Assembly (NCBI GenBank): GCA_001828855.1
Contig: MHZT01000034.1
Location: forward strand, 354,064 to 418,063
Origin: Rhodobacterales bacterium RIFCSPHIGHO2_02_FULL_62_130
GTDB lineage: Bacteria; Pseudomonadota; Alphaproteobacteria; Rhodobacterales; Rhodobacteraceae
Reading direction: 5' to 3'
DNA length: 64,000 nucleotides
The translations under genes were made by a program, and so were the position numbers. Below are positions 26,994-35,979 of the stretch, one piece after another. A model generated the notes under the pieces. It was not told the origin of the DNA. It did not search any database and was given only the letters and a program-made list of their open reading frames with translations. Each line of letters starts with the position of its first letter. The first letter of the stretch is position 1.

Positions 26994-28090
26994 CAGCCAT
27001 CCTCCAGATGCAACAGCAGGCCCAGCGCCATCAGAACGGCACCAAGCGGCGGCGACCAAGCAGCGACCAGAACCGGAATCTGGCCGTTTTCACCCAGCAC
27101 CTGTGCAAAGTTGCGTAGGAAGAAAATCAGAAAGCCCCCCATCAGCGCCAGCAGCACCATGCTGCCGGTTTTCCCGAACCGTGCATGACGCATTGTAAAG
27201 CCCGCTGCAATCAGCACCATCGCGGATAGCAGCAAAGGTGTGGCCATTTCCATCTGAAACCACACTTGGTAGCTGCGGGCCGAGAATCCGGCCTTTTCCA
27301 AGCCCCGAATATAGGCCGGAAGGTTCCAGAACGCCACCGCCGAAGGTGTGCCGAAACTGTCGCGCAGCCGGTCTTGCGTCATATCGGTGGGCAGGTGCAG
27401 CGGCTCGGCCACGGTCACCGCATCCCGTTCGGGGTTATCGCCTGCCAAGTCCCAGCGTTTGGCCTTGTCCAGCACCCAGAACCCCGGCTCCAGCCGCGCC
27501 GTTTCGGCGGTGATCCGTTGGGTCGGCGGGCCGCCGTTCACAAAGGTCAGAAAGGTCACATCATAGAGAACCGTGCCGTCGGCATTGGCCCGCGCGGCCT
27601 GAATCACGCTTTGCCCGCTGGCATCGCCCTGCCGCAGCCACAGCCCTTCGGCGCTGATCGACAGGATCGATCCGTCCCCCTGATCCATCGCGGCCGACAG
27701 CGCGTCATATTCCTTCGACGTGGCCGCAACCAAGGGATTCAACACCGCCACCGCCAGCGCACCAAGGATCAGCGCCGTCGCCACCGGTGCCATCAGAAAC
27801 CGCAAGCCAGACCTACCCGCCGCCCGCACCACCACCAGCTCTGACGATCGCGCCAGCGCCAGAAACAGCGCAATCGCTGACAGGATCATCACCAGCGGCA
27901 AGATCTGATACAGGCTTTCCGGCACCGACAAGGCCGACAGATAGACCGCCTTGCCCATCGAAATGCCCGCGCCAGCGTGGCGGCGCAACTGATCGATCAC
28001 CTCGATCAACATCAGGATGCCCAGAAACACCCCGAACACCAGCGTGAACATCCCCAGAAACTTGCGCGCGATATAGAACGACAGGATCAT
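26993..28090 (-). CDS. lptG: LPS export ABC transporter permease LptG
   Basis: Inner-membrane permease of the LptB2FG complex that extracts LPS and feeds it to the periplasmic bridge. The 365-residue protein has the YjgP/YjgQ architecture: three N-terminal helices (FLGMFTLVFGVFLGILMLIEVIDQL, SLYQILPLVMILSAIALFLALA, PVATALILGALAVAVLNPLV), a periplasmic domain, and three C-terminal helices. ATG 28090 overlaps the lptF stop; longer upstream reading runs through lptF in another frame. The cytosolic ATPase lptB is not in this window. Confidence 0.93.
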   Translation of the reverse strand: MILSFYIARKFLGMFTLVFGVFLGILMLIEVIDQLRRHAGAGISMGKAVYLSALSVPESLYQILPLVMILSAIALFLALARSSELVVVRAAGRSGLRFLMAPVATALILGALAVAVLNPLVAATSKEYDALSAAMDQGDGSILSISAEGLWLRQGDASGQSVIQAARANADGTVLYDVTFLTFVNGGPPTQRITAETARLEPGFWVLDKAKRWDLAGDNPERDAVTVAEPLHLPTDMTQDRLRDSFGTPSAVAFWNLPAYIRGLEKAGFSARSYQVWFQMEMATPLLLSAMVLIAAGFTMRHARFGKTGSMVLLALMGGFLIFFLRNFAQVLGENGQIPVLVAAWSPPLGAVLMALGLLLHLEDG

Positions 28091-29223
28091 GCCGCCACCT
28101 GCCGCATCTGCCCCGCCCGCCGCCGCATCTGCCTTGGCCGTTGCGACAGCCAGATGATGCCAAAGGCCATCCCCGCCCCGATCACCGGCGCGGTATAGAC
28201 CAGCGCCCATGCCTGATCCGATTTCATCGCCGCCGCATTTGCCGCCGTATTGATCGCCTGCACCACCACCAGCAACACCACCGCCACAAGGATCTGCCGC
28301 CACAGCCCGAACCGGCTGAACGCCCCCAGCAGCAGCGTCGCAAAGCCGATCATCGCCGCCACCGTTGCCAGCAGAGGCTCGGAAAACCGCATATGGCCAT
28401 CATGCAGAAAGGTCGCGCGGTTCGACTTCGTCTCGGCCATCAGCGCCTCGGTGGGATGCAGCAGGTCATAGGTTGCAAGCTCGGCCACCCCGCGCCCCTC
28501 ACGGGTGTTCACCCCGATCAACCCGCTCAGATCATAGGTGAAATCGGCAAAGCGCGTCACCGACAACCGCTGCCCCTTGGTGGTCAAGCCCTGCACCATG
28601 CCGTCAAACATCACCAGCTTTGGCCCGGCCTCGGTGCGCGCAAACAACGCCTTGCGCGCGGTATAGGTGTCACGCTGCGCCGGATTGCGGTCATCTGCCA
28701 GAAACAGATCCAGCAACTCGCCGCTGGGCGCCACTTCGCGGATATACAAGGTGATGCCCTTGGCCGGATGGGTAAACTGCCCGTCCGTCAGAAAGCGCGA
28801 GGTGACATTGGCCGAAATCTCGGCGGTGCGCTCGGCCAAGGCCGCACGGCTGGCCGGCACCAGAAGATGCATCAGCACCAACATCATCACCGCCACCACC
28901 AGCCCGAAATAGGCCACTGGCCGCATCAGCCGGAACCCCGAAAACCCCGTGGCCTGCATCACCACCAGTTCGGAGTCCTGCGTCAGCCGGTTGGCCACAT
29001 AAACCGCCGCCGCAAAGGCCGAGATCGGCAGCACCAGCCGGATCACATTCGGGATCGTCAGTAGGGAAAATTCCAGAAATACCAGAGCCGACTGGCCATC
29101 CCCGATCAACTGGTCAAACAGCCCGACCGCGCGGTTCACCCAATAGACGGCCACCAGCACTAGCGAGAAAAACCCGAACACCGCAAGCAGTTGCGACAGC
29201 AGATATCTGTCGAATCTGGACAC
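28087..29223 (-). CDS. lptF: LPS export ABC transporter permease LptF
   Basis: Partner of LptG in the LPS transporter, 378 residues, same six-helix YjgP/YjgQ layout with a periplasmic domain between helices three and four (about 130-270). Typical segments are RYLLSQLLAVFGFFSLVLVAVYW, SAFAAAVYVANRLTQDSELVVMQATGFS and the C-terminal MIGFATLLLGAFSRFGLWRQILVAVVLLVVVQ. I chose the GTG at 29223 because AAAGGAG lies at proper spacing; an earlier start would need to be read through a leader without a ribosome site. It is the promoter-proximal gene of the minus-strand operon and is divergent from pepA (146-bp gap, no operator recognised). Confidence 0.92.
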   Translation of the reverse strand: MSRFDRYLLSQLLAVFGFFSLVLVAVYWVNRAVGLFDQLIGDGQSALVFLEFSLLTIPNVIRLVLPISAFAAAVYVANRLTQDSELVVMQATGFSGFRLMRPVAYFGLVVAVMMLVLMHLLVPASRAALAERTAEISANVTSRFLTDGQFTHPAKGITLYIREVAPSGELLDLFLADDRNPAQRDTYTARKALFARTEAGPKLVMFDGMVQGLTTKGQRLSVTRFADFTYDLSGLIGVNTREGRGVAELATYDLLHPTEALMAETKSNRATFLHDGHMRFSEPLLATVAAMIGFATLLLGAFSRFGLWRQILVAVVLLVVVQAINTAANAAAMKSDQAWALVYTAPVIGAGMAFGIIWLSQRPRQMRRRAGQMRQVAA

Positions 29224-29369
29224 GGGCGGAATTCTCCTTTCAAAATGCTGATGCGAACCTATCGGAAATCCGGGACGGGGAAAACTCATATCTGGCCTTC
29301 CCTTGCCCCCTTCGTTAGCCTTGCGCGAAACCTTGCGCGCCTATCCCGCGCGGACCCTCGGAGAGTTCG

Positions 29370-30848
29370 ATGTCCCATCCCGTTGCCATCCAGTTCCAAT
29401 CGCCCCAGATCGACGCCCTTGCCAGCCAGACCGGCCGGATTGCCCTTCTGGTCGATGCCGCCAAACCCGCCACCCCCGCCGCCAAAAGGCTGGACAAGGC
29501 GATGCGGGGCGGCTTGGCGCGGGCGCTGGCCTCGGAGGCTTTCACCCGGCTGAAACCCGGCGAGTCGCTGGATCTGGCCTTTCCTGCAGGCCTTGCCGCC
29601 GAGGCGCTGCACCTGATCCACCTGCCGAAAAAGGCAAGCGTGACCGAGGCCCGCAAGGCCGGTGCCGCCATAGGCCGCGCGCTGACCCCCGCCGCCACGC
29701 TGGTGCTGGCCGAGGCGCAAACCAACGCACAGGCAGCCGAGCTGTCCTTTGGCCTTGCCCTGCGCGCCTATGATTTTACCCCCCATAAGACGGCCGAGAA
29801 GAAGGCGCTTGGCCCTGTCACACTGGCCGTGACCGCCCCCGAGGCGGTGGCCGCCCTTGCAAGCCCGCTGGCCGCCGTGGCCGAAGGCGTGTTCTTTACC
29901 CGCGATCTGGTCAACGAACCCGCCAATATTCTGACAACCCATGATTTTGCCGCCCGCCTTGCCGCCATGCAAGAGCTTGGCCTTGATGTCGAAATCCTTG
30001 AGGAAGACCAGTTGACCAAACTGGGCATGGGCGCGCTCTTGGGCGTGGGGCAGGGGTCGGAAAGCCCCTCCAAGGTCGTGGTGATGCAATGGCATGGCGG
30101 CAAAAAGGGCGATGCGCCCTTTGCGCTGGTCGGCAAGGGTGTGGTGTTCGACAGCGGCGGCATCTCGATCAAGCCTGCGGGCGGGATGGAAGAGATGACG
30201 ATGGACATGGGCGGCGCTGCCGTGGTGGCGGGCGTGATGCGAAGCCTTGCGTTGCGCGGGGCCAAGGCCAATGTGGTGGGCCTTGTCGGCCTTGTGGAAA
30301 ACATGCCCGACGGACGCGCCCAACGCCCCGGTGATGTGGTGAAATCCATGAAGGGCGACACGATCGAGGTGATCAACACCGATGCCGAAGGCCGCCTCGT
30401 GCTGGCCGATGTGCTGTGGTATGCCCAAGACCGTTTCAAGCCCTGCGGCGTGATCAACCTTGCCACCCTGACCGGCGCGATCATCATCGCGCTTGGCCAT
30501 GAACACACCGGCGTGTTCTCGAACGACGATGCGCTGGCGGGGGCTTTCCTCAAGGCGGCGGCTGCCGAAGGCGAAGGCGCATGGCGGATGCCGATGGGCC
30601 AGGCCTATGACGACAAACTGAAATCCCGCATTGCCGATATGATGAACGTCGGCGGGCGCGATGGTGGCGCGATCACGGCGGCGCAATTCATCAAGCGCTT
30701 TATCAAGGACGGGATGCCTTGGGTGCATCTGGATATCGCAGGCACGGCGCTGTTGAAATCCGACAGCACTCTGGCCCCCAAAGGGGCTACGGGCTGGGGC
30801 GTGATGGCACTGAACCGCCTGATCCGCGACCAGTACGAGTCCAAGTGA
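29370..30848 (+). CDS. pepA: leucyl aminopeptidase (M17)
   Basis: A cytosolic di-zinc or manganese aminopeptidase that removes N-terminal residues from peptides, 492 residues. The C-terminal catalytic domain has the M17 signatures LVGKGVVFDSGGISIKPAG (metal Lys/Asp), MDMGGAAVVAG and NTDAEGRLVLADVLWYAQ (Asp/Glu and the bicarbonate-binding Arg). The N-terminal macrodomain-like half is less conserved. ATG 29370 is preceded by GGAGA. holC follows closely, an adjacency seen in many proteobacteria, supporting both calls. Confidence 0.95.
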   Translation: MSHPVAIQFQSPQIDALASQTGRIALLVDAAKPATPAAKRLDKAMRGGLARALASEAFTRLKPGESLDLAFPAGLAAEALHLIHLPKKASVTEARKAGAAIGRALTPAATLVLAEAQTNAQAAELSFGLALRAYDFTPHKTAEKKALGPVTLAVTAPEAVAALASPLAAVAEGVFFTRDLVNEPANILTTHDFAARLAAMQELGLDVEILEEDQLTKLGMGALLGVGQGSESPSKVVVMQWHGGKKGDAPFALVGKGVVFDSGGISIKPAGGMEEMTMDMGGAAVVAGVMRSLALRGAKANVVGLVGLVENMPDGRAQRPGDVVKSMKGDTIEVINTDAEGRLVLADVLWYAQDRFKPCGVINLATLTGAIIIALGHEHTGVFSNDDALAGAFLKAAAAEGEGAWRMPMGQAYDDKLKSRIADMMNVGGRDGGAITAAQFIKRFIKDGMPWVHLDIAGTALLKSDSTLAPKGATGWGVMALNRLIRDQYESK

Positions 30849-30876
30849 CAGCCTCCCCGCACAAAGGCGCGCGGTG

Positions 30877-31350
30877 ATGGGCATCGCTGTCTTTTACCAC
30901 CTGACACGCTCGCCACCGCTTGACACTTTGGCGACGATCCTGCCGCGCGCGCTGGCTGCGGGCTGGCGCGTGATGCTGCGCGGCACCGATCCTGCGGCGC
31001 TGGACCGGCTGGATCTTGCGCTGTGGACGATGACGGAGGACAGCTTTCTGCCGCACGGGCTTCAGGGCGGCGCACAGGACGCCGATCAGCCGGTCCTGCT
31101 GGGAACCGGTCCGATCAGCAATGGCGCCAACACGCTGGTACTGCTGGACAAAGCCGATACCACCCCCGCCGAGGCCGCCCCGCTTGACCGCATCTGGGTG
31201 CTGTTCGACGCTGCCGACGAAACTGCCATGACAACGGCCCGTGCGCTCTGGATCAAACTCACCACCGCAGGCCAGCACGCCCAATACTGGAGCGAAGAGT
31301 CCGGCCGTTGGCAGATGAAAACCGAAAAGAACGCCCCAGCCAAAGACTGA
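30877..31350 (+). CDS. holC: DNA polymerase III chi subunit
   Basis: HolC connects the clamp loader to single-strand binding protein at the replication fork. The 157-residue protein begins MGIAVFYHLTRSPPLDTLATILPRALAAGWRVMLRG, typical of alphaproteobacterial chi, and contains WTMTEDSFLPHGL and QPVLLGTGPISNGANTLVLLD, both family landmarks. I chose ATG 30877; a GTG one codon earlier is equally compatible. It lies 28 bases after pepA and is followed by a long composite repeat region. Confidence 0.93.
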   Translation: MGIAVFYHLTRSPPLDTLATILPRALAAGWRVMLRGTDPAALDRLDLALWTMTEDSFLPHGLQGGAQDADQPVLLGTGPISNGANTLVLLDKADTTPAEAAPLDRIWVLFDAADETAMTTARALWIKLTTAGQHAQYWSEESGRWQMKTEKNAPAKD

Positions 31351-31362
31351 TACAAGCCGTGG

Positions 31363-31579
31363 TTTCATCTTGGCCCAAATACTCCCCGCGGAGCGTCCGA
31401 CCCTTGCCGCCAAGGTGCGTGACAAGCACGCACCCTACCCTTGGCCCGTCAGGTGGCGAAAGGGCTTTCGCTGTTGTTCGCTGCGGTAATGGCGGATGCC
31501 TCCGGCGGGGATATTTAAGCAAAGGGGATCGGGGGAAACCGCACCTATGATCGGGTAGGGTGCGTGCTTTGCACGCACC
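31363..31579. repeat. composite repeat region: two family A arms interleaved with two family B palindromes
   Basis: The 240-bp convergent gap between holC and the retropepsin gene is built of repeats. Family A arm at 31363 (TTTCATCTTGGCCCAAATAC, then TCCCCGCGGAGCG). Family B copy 3 at 31412 (GGTGCGTG-ACAAG-... CACGCACC, then CTACCC). Opposite family A arm at 31494 (GGATGCCTCCGGCGGGGATA, then TTTAAGCAAAGGGGAT). Family B copy 4 at 31554 (GGTAGGGTGCGTGC-TTT-GCACGCACC). The order A-B-A'-B' differs from B-A-A'-B' at 16654-16875, so the two families move or recombine together. Confidence 0.72.
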
Positions 31580-31590
31580 TTTGATGCAGA

Positions 31591-32163
31591 TCAGCGTTGC
31601 AGGATCATCTTGTCGCCCGCGATCCTGATCGAGAACAGGCCCAGATAATCCATACCCAGCAGCGACATTTCCATCGGGCCGTCGGTGACGAAAGCCGTCA
31701 CGTCCTGATCGGTGAAGGGGCCAAAGGTGACCAACGGCAGTTTGATCCGCGCGGTGCGCACCTCGCCGTTGGCGGTGACGGCGCGGCCCAGATAGGGCAG
31801 GCCTGTGGGATCAATGCCAAGCCTTGCGGCATCCTGGGCCGACAGGGTGATGCCCGAGGCGCCGGTATCGGCCATGAAGGTGACAGGCTGGCCGTTCACC
31901 TCCAGTTGCAGATAGTAATGCCCGTCCTGACTGCGTGGAATTTCAACCTGTTCGGCAGTTGCCACCTGCTCGGGCCGGATGTCGCGGCGCAGATCGCCCC
32001 ATAGGCCATAGCCAGCCGCAACCCCCAGAAAGATCATCCCCCAGGCCAGCGCCACCCGCAGCGCCTGACCCAGCCTTGTGCGGTATTCCACCAGCACCCA
32101 TCCGCCTACCGCCATCAAAAGCAGGCCCAGATAGACCACGCGGGCAATCTGGTCGGAGTCCAT
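31591..32163 (-). CDS. membrane-anchored retropepsin-like aspartic protease (TIGR02281 type)
   Basis: A clan AA aspartic protease of 190 residues with two N-terminal membrane helices (VVYLGLLLMAVGGWVLVEY and VALAWGMIFLGVAAGYGLW) and a soluble protease domain (about 70-190). The active-site motif is FMADTGASGITLS. The second retropepsin hallmark, hydrophobic-hydrophobic-Gly before the C-terminal strand, is MSLLGMDYLGLFSIR. Such proteases act as homodimers; substrates in alphaproteobacteria are largely unknown. Its start codon overlaps the marC stop. Confidence 0.87.
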   Translation of the reverse strand: MDSDQIARVVYLGLLLMAVGGWVLVEYRTRLGQALRVALAWGMIFLGVAAGYGLWGDLRRDIRPEQVATAEQVEIPRSQDGHYYLQLEVNGQPVTFMADTGASGITLSAQDAARLGIDPTGLPYLGRAVTANGEVRTARIKLPLVTFGPFTDQDVTAFVTDGPMEMSLLGMDYLGLFSIRIAGDKMILQR

Positions 32164-32777
32164 CAGATCAGACCTGTTCCGCGCACGCCATCAATCACGA
32201 ATTGCACCGACAGCGCTGCCAGCAGCATCCCCAGCAGGCGTGTGATCACGATGGTTCCAGTGCGGCCCAGCAGCCGCTCCAAGGGCGGTGAGGCGAGCAG
32301 GAACAGGAAGGTCGCAAGGATCATCACCGCCAGCAGGCCCAACACCGCCAAAGTGCCGATCCAGCCATCGCCGGACTGGCCCACCAGCAGGATCATCGTC
32401 GCAATTGCGCCCGGTCCTGCGATCAACGGGGTGGCGAGCGGGAAGACCGACGGATCATGGTCAGGGTCGGCATGCTGGCCTTCCCGCCGCTGGGTGCGGC
32501 GTTCGAACAGCATGTCGAGGGCTGTCAGAAACAGCAAAATCCCGCCCGCGATACGGAAGGCGGGCATGGTGATGCCAATGAACCCCAGCAGGGTTTCGCC
32601 AGCAAGACCGAACAGCGTCAGCAGGATAAAGGCGATGATGCAGGCGCGCTGCGCCAACCTGCGGCGGTGCGGCGCATCCATGCCTTGCGTCAGCGCGATG
32701 AACAGCGGCACCAGACCCGGCGGGTCGATCACCACGAACAGCGTCGCAAAAGCGGTGATCAGAAAGGCGCTGTCCAT
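32163..32777 (-). CDS. MarC family integral membrane protein
   Basis: A 204-residue protein with about six membrane helices, including FLITAFATLFVVIDPPGLVPLFIAL, ACIIAFILLTLFGLAGETLLGFIG and IGTLAVLGLLAVMILATFLFLLA. The N-terminal VVIDPPGLVPLF and the segment PLIAGPGAIATMILL are MarC/UPF0056 landmarks. The function is not established; the old link to multiple antibiotic resistance is not supported for the family. It is sandwiched without gaps between the ABC-F gene and the protease gene, so the three form one minus-strand unit. Confidence 0.88.
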   Translation of the reverse strand: MDSAFLITAFATLFVVIDPPGLVPLFIALTQGMDAPHRRRLAQRACIIAFILLTLFGLAGETLLGFIGITMPAFRIAGGILLFLTALDMLFERRTQRREGQHADPDHDPSVFPLATPLIAGPGAIATMILLVGQSGDGWIGTLAVLGLLAVMILATFLFLLASPPLERLLGRTGTIVITRLLGMLLAALSVQFVIDGVRGTGLI

Positions 32778-34625
32778 CTATTTCGTCGCCGCCTCCAGCT
32801 TTTCCTGTGCCGACAGCCACATCGCCTCGGCACGGTCCAAGGCTTCCATCACCTCGGCGTATTTCTTGTTCCAGGTATCCAGTTCACCGCGCCGGCTGTC
32901 TTCGTAGAGTTCGGGATCGGCCAGTTTCTTTGCCAGCTTATCACGCATTTCATTAATTTTCGCCAAACGATCTTCGGATTTTTTCACCTCGGAGCGCAGC
33001 GCCTTGACCTCATCCTGACTGGCTTTCTTCGGCTTTTCAACGGGTTTGGCGGGCTTTGCCTCTTCATCGCCCGCCAGAAGCTGACGGCGGTAAGCCTCAA
33101 GATCCTCGGTATAGGGCTGCACGGCGCCGCCCTTCACCAGCCACAGGCGGTCGGCCACAAGGCCCAGAAGGTGCATGTCGTGGCTGACCAGAACCACAGC
33201 ACCCGAATATTCGGTCAGCGCTTCGACCAGCGCCTCGCGGCTTTCCATGTCAAGGTGGTTGGTGGGTTCGTCGAGGATCAGCAGATGCGGCGCGTCGATG
33301 GTGGCGAGCAGCAGGGACAGGCGGGCTTTTTGACCGCCTGACAGTCGCCCGACGGCGGTTTCGGCCTGATCAGCCATCAGGCCAAAGCCCGCAAGACGGG
33401 CGCGCAGGCGGGGTTGGCCTTCGGCGGGGCGCAGGCGCATGACGTGCTGCAGGGGCGTTTCGTCGATGTGCAATTCATCGACCTGATGCTGCGCGAAATA
33501 GCCGATGCGCAGTTTCGACGACTGCACCATCTTGCCTTCGGATGGTTGAAGTTTTCCCGCCAACAGCTTGGAAAGCGTAGATTTTCCTTCACCGTTGCGG
33601 CCCAGAAGTGCGATGCGGTCGTCTTGGTCAATCCGCAGCGACAGCCTTTTCAGGATCGGCGGGCCGCCATAGCCGACGGCCACGCCCTCCATATTGATGA
33701 TGGGGGGCGAGAGTTCTTCGGGTTCGGGAAAGGTGAACACCACTTTTTTCGCGTCTTCGGGCGCGGTGATGGTTTCCATCTTTTCCAGCATTTTCACGCG
33801 GGACTGGGCCTGCGCGGCCTTTGAGGCTTTTGCCTTGAAACGGTCAACAAAGGCTTGCAGATGCGCGCGGCGGGCGTCCTGTTTGCGGGCCTCGGCCTGC
33901 AAGACGGCGCGTCGTTCGGCAACCTGACGGGCGAACTGGTCATAGGGGCCGGACCAGTAGGTCAGCTTTTTATTGTCCAGATGCAGGATGCCGGTGACGG
34001 CGCGGTTCAGCAATCCGCGGTCGTGCGAAATGATCAGAACCGTGTGCGGATACTTCTGCAAATAGCTTTCCAGCCAGAGCGCACCTTCAAGGTCAAGGTA
34101 GTTGGTCGGTTCGTCCAGCAGCAGATAATCGGGCTGGGCGAACAGTACGCCAGCCAAGGCCACACGCATCCGCCAGCCGCCGGAGAAATCCGAGCAGGGG
34201 CGCAATTGCGCTTCGGAATCAAAGCCCAAGCCCTTGAGAATACTCGACGCACGGCCTTCGGCGGACCATGCGTCGATGTCATTCAGGCGGTGCTGGATAT
34301 CGGCGATGCGGTGCGGGTCGGTGGCGGTTTCGGATTCCTTCATCAGCGCCGCGCGTTCGGTATCGGCGGCCAGAACTGTGTCCAGCAGGCTGGTGGACGA
34401 GGACGGCACCTCTTGCGCCACGCCACCGATACGGGCGCGGGATGGCATCGAAATCTCGCCGCCCTCCAGCGCCAGTTCCTTTTTGATCAGGCGGAACAGC
34501 GTGGTCTTGCCCGCGCCGTTGCGCCCGACAAGGCCAACCTTGTGACCGGTGGGAATGGTGGCCGAGGCCCCTTCAAACAGGGGGCGGCCTTCGACGGAAT
34601 AGGTGATGTCTTCGATTTTAAGCAT
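32778..34625 (-). CDS. ABC-F family ATPase (YheS/Uup-like)
   Basis: A soluble protein of 615 residues with two ABC domains and no membrane segment. Domain 1 has Walker A GLVGRNGAGKTT, signature FSGGWRMRVALAG and Walker B LLLDEPTNYLD. Domain 2 has GRNGEGKST, LSGGQKARLSLLL and LLILDEPTNHLD. Between them is the charged linker (EARKQDARRAHLQAFVDRF) that reaches the ribosomal E/P site in known ABC-F proteins. The C-terminus (about 530-615) is a predicted coiled coil (LRSEVKKSEDRLAKINEMRD...). The long C-terminal coiled coil points to the YheS or Uup branch. It probably acts on the ribosome; its specific role is open. Confidence 0.9.
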   Translation of the reverse strand: MLKIEDITYSVEGRPLFEGASATIPTGHKVGLVGRNGAGKTTLFRLIKKELALEGGEISMPSRARIGGVAQEVPSSSTSLLDTVLAADTERAALMKESETATDPHRIADIQHRLNDIDAWSAEGRASSILKGLGFDSEAQLRPCSDFSGGWRMRVALAGVLFAQPDYLLLDEPTNYLDLEGALWLESYLQKYPHTVLIISHDRGLLNRAVTGILHLDNKKLTYWSGPYDQFARQVAERRAVLQAEARKQDARRAHLQAFVDRFKAKASKAAQAQSRVKMLEKMETITAPEDAKKVVFTFPEPEELSPPIINMEGVAVGYGGPPILKRLSLRIDQDDRIALLGRNGEGKSTLSKLLAGKLQPSEGKMVQSSKLRIGYFAQHQVDELHIDETPLQHVMRLRPAEGQPRLRARLAGFGLMADQAETAVGRLSGGQKARLSLLLATIDAPHLLILDEPTNHLDMESREALVEALTEYSGAVVLVSHDMHLLGLVADRLWLVKGGAVQPYTEDLEAYRRQLLAGDEEAKPAKPVEKPKKASQDEVKALRSEVKKSEDRLAKINEMRDKLAKKLADPELYEDSRRGELDTWNKKYAEVMEALDRAEAMWLSAQEKLEAATK

Positions 34626-34804
34626 GGGGCGGGGCTTGCCCTATGGGGCGGGCGGCGTCAACGGGGGCTGTCGTTTTCCTGTAGTGTTCTTGTGGTTTAT
34701 CCGTGGTCACAAGGGCCGCTACAGCCTTTTCATCAGGCGCGGCCCATGTTAGCAGGCGCGCACATTCATTCCGGGCGATCCCGCCCCACCTTATGGAGAG
34801 CCAA

Positions 34805-35227
34805 ATGGCCATCGAACGCACCCTGTCGATCATCAAGCCCGACGCCACCAAGCGCAACCTGACCGGCAAGATCGTTGCCAAATTCGAAGACGCAGGCCTG
34901 CGCGTTGTCGCATCCAAGCGCATCCACCTGTCGGCTGCTACCGCCGGTGCGTTCTATGCCGAGCATGCCGAGCGCGGCTTCTACGGCGAACTCTGCGCCT
35001 ACATGGCGTCCGAGCCGGTCGTGGTTCAGGTTCTGGAAGGCGAAGGCGCCATTGCCAAGAACCGCGAAGTGATGGGCGCAACCGATCCGGCACAGGCTGC
35101 TGCTGGCACCATCCGCGCAGAATTCGCGCTGTCCAAGGGCGAGAACTCGGTCCACGGGTCGGACTCGGAAGCCTCGGCTGCACGCGAAATCGCGTTCTTC
35201 TTCTCGGGCCTTGAACTGGTCGGCTGA
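34805..35227 (+). CDS. ndk: nucleoside diphosphate kinase
   Basis: Equalises nucleoside triphosphate pools by a phospho-histidine mechanism. The 140-residue protein has the active His117 in [22 protein letters not shown] at the N-terminus and the ATP-site Arg/Lys blocks. ATG 34805 is preceded by GGAGAG; upstream in-frame starts are not conserved. It is divergent from the ABC-F gene (180-bp gap without a recognised motif). Its stop lies 17 bases from the convergent TfoX-type gene, leaving no room for a terminator. Confidence 0.96.
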   Translation: MAIERTLSIIKPDATKRNLTGKIVAKFEDAGLRVVASKRIHLSAATAGAFYAEHAERGFYGELCAYMASEPVVVQVLEGEGAIAKNREVMGATDPAQAAAGTIRAEFALSKGENSVHGSDSEASAAREIAFFFSGLELVG

Positions 35228-35244
35228 TTGATCGTGCGGGAAGC

Positions 35245-35583
35245 CTAGCGCTTCTCGATCACGCCAAAGAACTGAAGGGCCGTCTCCAGATCGGAGCGGC
35301 CCTTTTCTTTTGATCCGGCAAGGCTGGCCTTGATCGCATCAAACCGCAGCCGCAGCGCCTTTTTCTCATCGCCTTGGCAATCGTTCCACGGACGGCCTTG
35401 CAGGCCCATGACCAAGGCATAATAGCCGATGAAATGCGGCGGCAGGCCCGCTGTCAGCCAGCGGCGATAGGCTTCATCCGCGCCCATCTCGCGCAGGGCC
35501 TCGGCAGAGTGGATGCCGGCCTTGGCGAAATAAGCTTCGGTGGCGGGGCCAAGGTTGGGGATCGAGGAAACGGGAGTAGACAT
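35245..35583 (-). CDS. TfoX C-terminal domain protein
   Basis: A 112-residue protein consisting mainly of a TfoX C-terminal (helix-hairpin-helix-like) domain: SSIPNLGPATEAYFAKAGIHSAEALREMGADEAYRRWLTAG, then LPPHFIGYYALVMGLQGRPWNDC. It lacks the N-terminal domain of Sxy/TfoX, so a role in competence cannot be assumed; stand-alone C-terminal copies are common. The C-terminal ~40 residues are charged and helical. It starts just downstream of a minus-strand terminator that ends the preceding small gene. Confidence 0.85.
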   Translation of the reverse strand: MSTPVSSIPNLGPATEAYFAKAGIHSAEALREMGADEAYRRWLTAGLPPHFIGYYALVMGLQGRPWNDCQGDEKKALRLRFDAIKASLAGSKEKGRSDLETALQFFGVIEKR

Positions 35584-35605
35584 GCGGCAGACCCTGAAAT
35601 GACAA

Positions 35606-35627
35606 AAGCCAGCCTAGCGGCTGGCTT
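35606..35627 (-). terminator. intrinsic terminator of the 43-residue gene
   Basis: AAGCCAGCC (35606-35614) and GGCTGGCTT (35619-35627) form a perfect 9-bp stem with a four-base loop. On the minus strand the stem is followed by TTTTGTC, so it terminates transcripts coming from the gene at 35664-35795. Confidence 0.8.
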
Positions 35628-35663
35628 GGTCTTGGGGAAGGCCGATCGGATCAGGCCGTTTTG

Positions 35664-35795
35664 TCAGATCGCGGCCCAATCGCGGAAAACCGGGGAGCTG
35701 CCTTGCTGCTGTTGCGGAGCGCTGCCGGATTGGCCCTGTTGCTGGGCCGGAGAGTTCGAGCCGCCCTGTTGCGGAGCGGGGGTAGACGTAGCCAT
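35664..35795 (-). CDS. small Pro/Gln/Ser-rich protein, 43 aa
   Basis: The 43-residue frame reads MATSTPAPQQGG, then SNSPAQQQGQSGSAPQQQQG, and ends SSPVFRDWAAI. It is too short for automated calls. Evidence that it is real: a dedicated intrinsic terminator 37 bases after the stop, its own gap to the next gene, and a change from a low-complexity linker to a definite aromatic C-terminus (FRDWAAI). No signal peptide or membrane segment. The function is unknown; the shape, a flexible linker ending in a short motif, suggests a binding peptide. The 184 bp between it and copZ show no feature that I recognise. Confidence 0.55.
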   Translation of the reverse strand: MATSTPAPQQGGSNSPAQQQGQSGSAPQQQQGSSPVFRDWAAI

Positions 35796-35979
35796 GTGAC
35801 TGCCTCGTGTCATGGGTGGCGGGACTGTTGCCTGCCTTGTGATTTAACCCCGCCTTTTGGCCGGAACAAGACCGAACAAAGGAAGGAATACGGCACTTTA
35901 CCGTGATCGGGCGACGCCTGCAACCTGTGCCGCTGCGTTACGGAAGATCCGCAAGCGGCCTTTGCGGGGGCGGGTGGTT

